64,000 nucleotides of DNA from Ochrobactrum sp. CGA5 (lineage in GTDB: Bacteria; Pseudomonadota; Alphaproteobacteria; Rhizobiales; Rhizobiaceae): the NCBI RefSeq assembly GCF_006345815.1, contig NZ_VCIG01000042.1, positions 248,001-312,000 of the forward strand, given 5' to 3'. The notes under the pieces were generated by a model, which was given only the letters and a program-made list of their open reading frames with translations, made no database searches and was not told the origin of the DNA. Below, in pieces: positions 62,996 through 64,000 of the stretch. Each line of letters begins with the position of its first letter. Position 1 is the first letter of the stretch. Both the position numbers and the translations under genes were made by a program.

Positions 62996-63306
62996 TGACC
63001 GCCATGTCGAGAATAGGCTTCACGCGCTCTTTCTTCAGCCCATCGACGATATAAGCCGAAACGCCCGCCTCAACTGCCGTATCGGAACGATCAACAAACA
63101 TTGCAATCGGACGGCTGAGGGTTCGTGTCAGTTGAAACAGATGTTCCATCATGTCCCGGTTGGTGTTTTCGATGTCAATGACGATCACATCGGGATTGAG
63201 CGTTTCGATCATCCGCGCAATGTCACGCATCTCATTGATGACGACGACTCTACCGTGTCCCGCCTCACGCAATCCTTCCTCAATTATAGAGGAGCGAATG
63301 GCGTTC
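62996..63306 (-). pseudogene. nasT fragment (ANTAR-type nitrate response regulator), joined to the lactonase relic
   Basis: The frame encodes SIIEEGLREAGHGRVVVINE, TLNPDVIVIDIENTNRDMME, RPIAMFVDRSDTAVEAGVSA, YIVDGLKKERVKPILDMAV. This is the receiver domain of NasT, missing its first about 15 residues (stop upstream), four residues at the DTA-VEAG junction and the whole C-terminal ANTAR RNA-binding domain. It ends abruptly at about 62996, where lactonase codons begin in another frame. Confidence 0.7.
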
Positions 63307-63462
63307 GGATGCTATTCCAAGTACTTGCGCCACTGTTAGCGGGAGACCAAACGATTGATTGCGACATTGTGCCAGACCGTCGCGTATCATGAAATCGGAC
63401 AGCACCCGAGGACGCATGTTCGCACTTGGTGATAATCGAAAGAGTGGAGCCAATCTGGCAGA

Positions 63463-64000
63463 TTAGTTGGCTCCGGGAGACCTGGACCGTTCATGAGAGA
63501 GCGCCATTTCGTCCTCTGCCGAAACGGACCCCATCAGGGTCGCCAGTTCGATGGCGTTCCGCACCCCCATTTTCGCCAGCACCCGCCCGCGATGAACCTC
63601 GACCGTGCGCATCGCGATGCCGAGGGTATCGGCTATCTGCTTGTTCAGGGCGCCCGTCAACATGAGCTGCATCACCTCGCGCTCGCGCTGGGAAAGTGTC
63701 GCCTTGCGTGTGTCCCGGTCCCGGCGAGCGGCGGCGTCCGCTGCGCCTGCGGCATGGACGGCCATGGCGCCGAGTGCCAGATCGACGATCTGGTTGTCGT
63801 TGAACGGCTTTTCCACGAAATCGAAGGCGCCGGCCTTCAGCGCGCGCACCGCGACGGGAACGTCCGCATGGCCTGTGAGGAAGATGACCGGCATCGCGCC
63901 CCCCGCCGCCTTAAGTCGCTCAAAGACTTCCGGCCCCGACATGCCGCCCATGCGTACATCGAGGATGACGCAGGCGCAGTCCTCGACGGGCTGGGCTGCG
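63463..64000 (-). CDS. FixJ-type response regulator, C-terminal part (runs off right edge)
   Basis: About 178 codons are visible. The receiver ends with CVILDVRMGGMSGPEVFERL, where the Asp is the phosphoacceptor, then VIFLTGHADVPVAVRALKAGAFDFVEKPF with the switch Thr and the conserved Lys. A LuxR-type helix-turn-helix follows: LSQREREVMQLMLTGALNKQ and TVEVHRGRVLAKMGVRNAIE. The start lies beyond 64000, so the first part of the receiver is missing. FixJ/TodT-like regulators need a partner sensor kinase, probably just upstream outside the window. The sequence is distinctly GC-richer than the relic-filled region to its left. Confidence 0.87.
   Translation of the reverse strand, partial: AAQPVEDCACVILDVRMGGMSGPEVFERLKAAGGAMPVIFLTGHADVPVAVRALKAGAFDFVEKPFNDNQIVDLALGAMAVHAAGAADAAARRDRDTRKATLSQREREVMQLMLTGALNKQIADTLGIAMRTVEVHRGRVLAKMGVRNAIELATLMGSVSAEDEMALSHERSRSPGAN

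Overview
The window looks like part of a Brucella/Ochrobactrum-type alphaproteobacterium (Rhizobiales). The main reasons are a complete repABC replicator (repA 34288-35484, repB 33237-34223, repC 31809-32990, all on the minus strand), many ABC importers for amines, nucleosides and amino acids, and the protein flavour throughout. A repABC locus set among ordinary metabolic genes suggests the secondary chromosome (chromid) of such a species, though a large plasmid cannot be excluded from sequence alone. No rRNA, tRNA or CRISPR array was seen.

Layout. 1-4 kb: a UDP-sugar/polysaccharide operon on the minus strand (UDP-xylose synthase, an epimerase, a membrane GT2 synthase, UDP-glucose dehydrogenase running off the left edge). 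4.3-4.9 kb: a secreted HExxH protein. 5.0-11.7 kb: a tightly overlapped minus operon joining a polyamine-type ABC importer to a three-subunit FAD/2Fe-2S amine or opine dehydrogenase, with a divergent IclR regulator (12.1-12.9 kb). 13.1-20.1 kb: a BMP-type nucleoside ABC importer followed by an ADP-ribosylglycohydrolase-family protein and a nucleoside hydrolase, convergent with a ribokinase (20.3-21.2 kb), so import, base removal and ribose phosphorylation lie together. 21.3-22.5 kb: a LysR gene beside the decayed copy of a short-chain dehydrogenase. 22.5-29.9 kb: an acyl-CoA ligase, an ABC importer with a fused double permease, an enoyl-CoA hydratase and a divergent IclR gene with a perfect 17-bp palindrome between them. 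30-31 kb: a small lipoprotein candidate and a TetR gene behind a clear operator.

31.7-36.7 kb is the replicator: repABC, a probable counter-transcribed RNA between repB and repC, two identical palindromes proposed as RepB sites (parS), and long AT-rich or non-coding flanks. 36.7-44.3 kb holds two divergent PuuB-like amine oxidase units around an XRE-cupin regulator, with a glutamine-type ABC importer and a GhrA-like reductase. 44.4-48.05 kb is a three-gene set (TackOD1-like zinc protein, GT2 synthase, HlyD-like adaptor) that looks like a small, poorly described exopolysaccharide system; it is my best candidate for an undescribed system. 48.7-52.2 kb carries two secreted phosphate-type esterases (phytase-like and PhoX), followed by an MFS exporter.

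53.5-54.2 kb and 61.7-63.4 kb are rearrangement scars with relics of IS5, IS3 and IS6 transposases and broken genes (a lactonase-like gene joined to a nasT fragment). Between them are an intact SDR whose promoter matches the relic at 22.3 kb, a membrane/NTF2-like fusion, a LysR gene, small transporters, a VOC protein, a LysE-type exporter and an iron/siderophore-type ABC importer (58.9-61.7 kb). The right edge cuts a FixJ-type response regulator.
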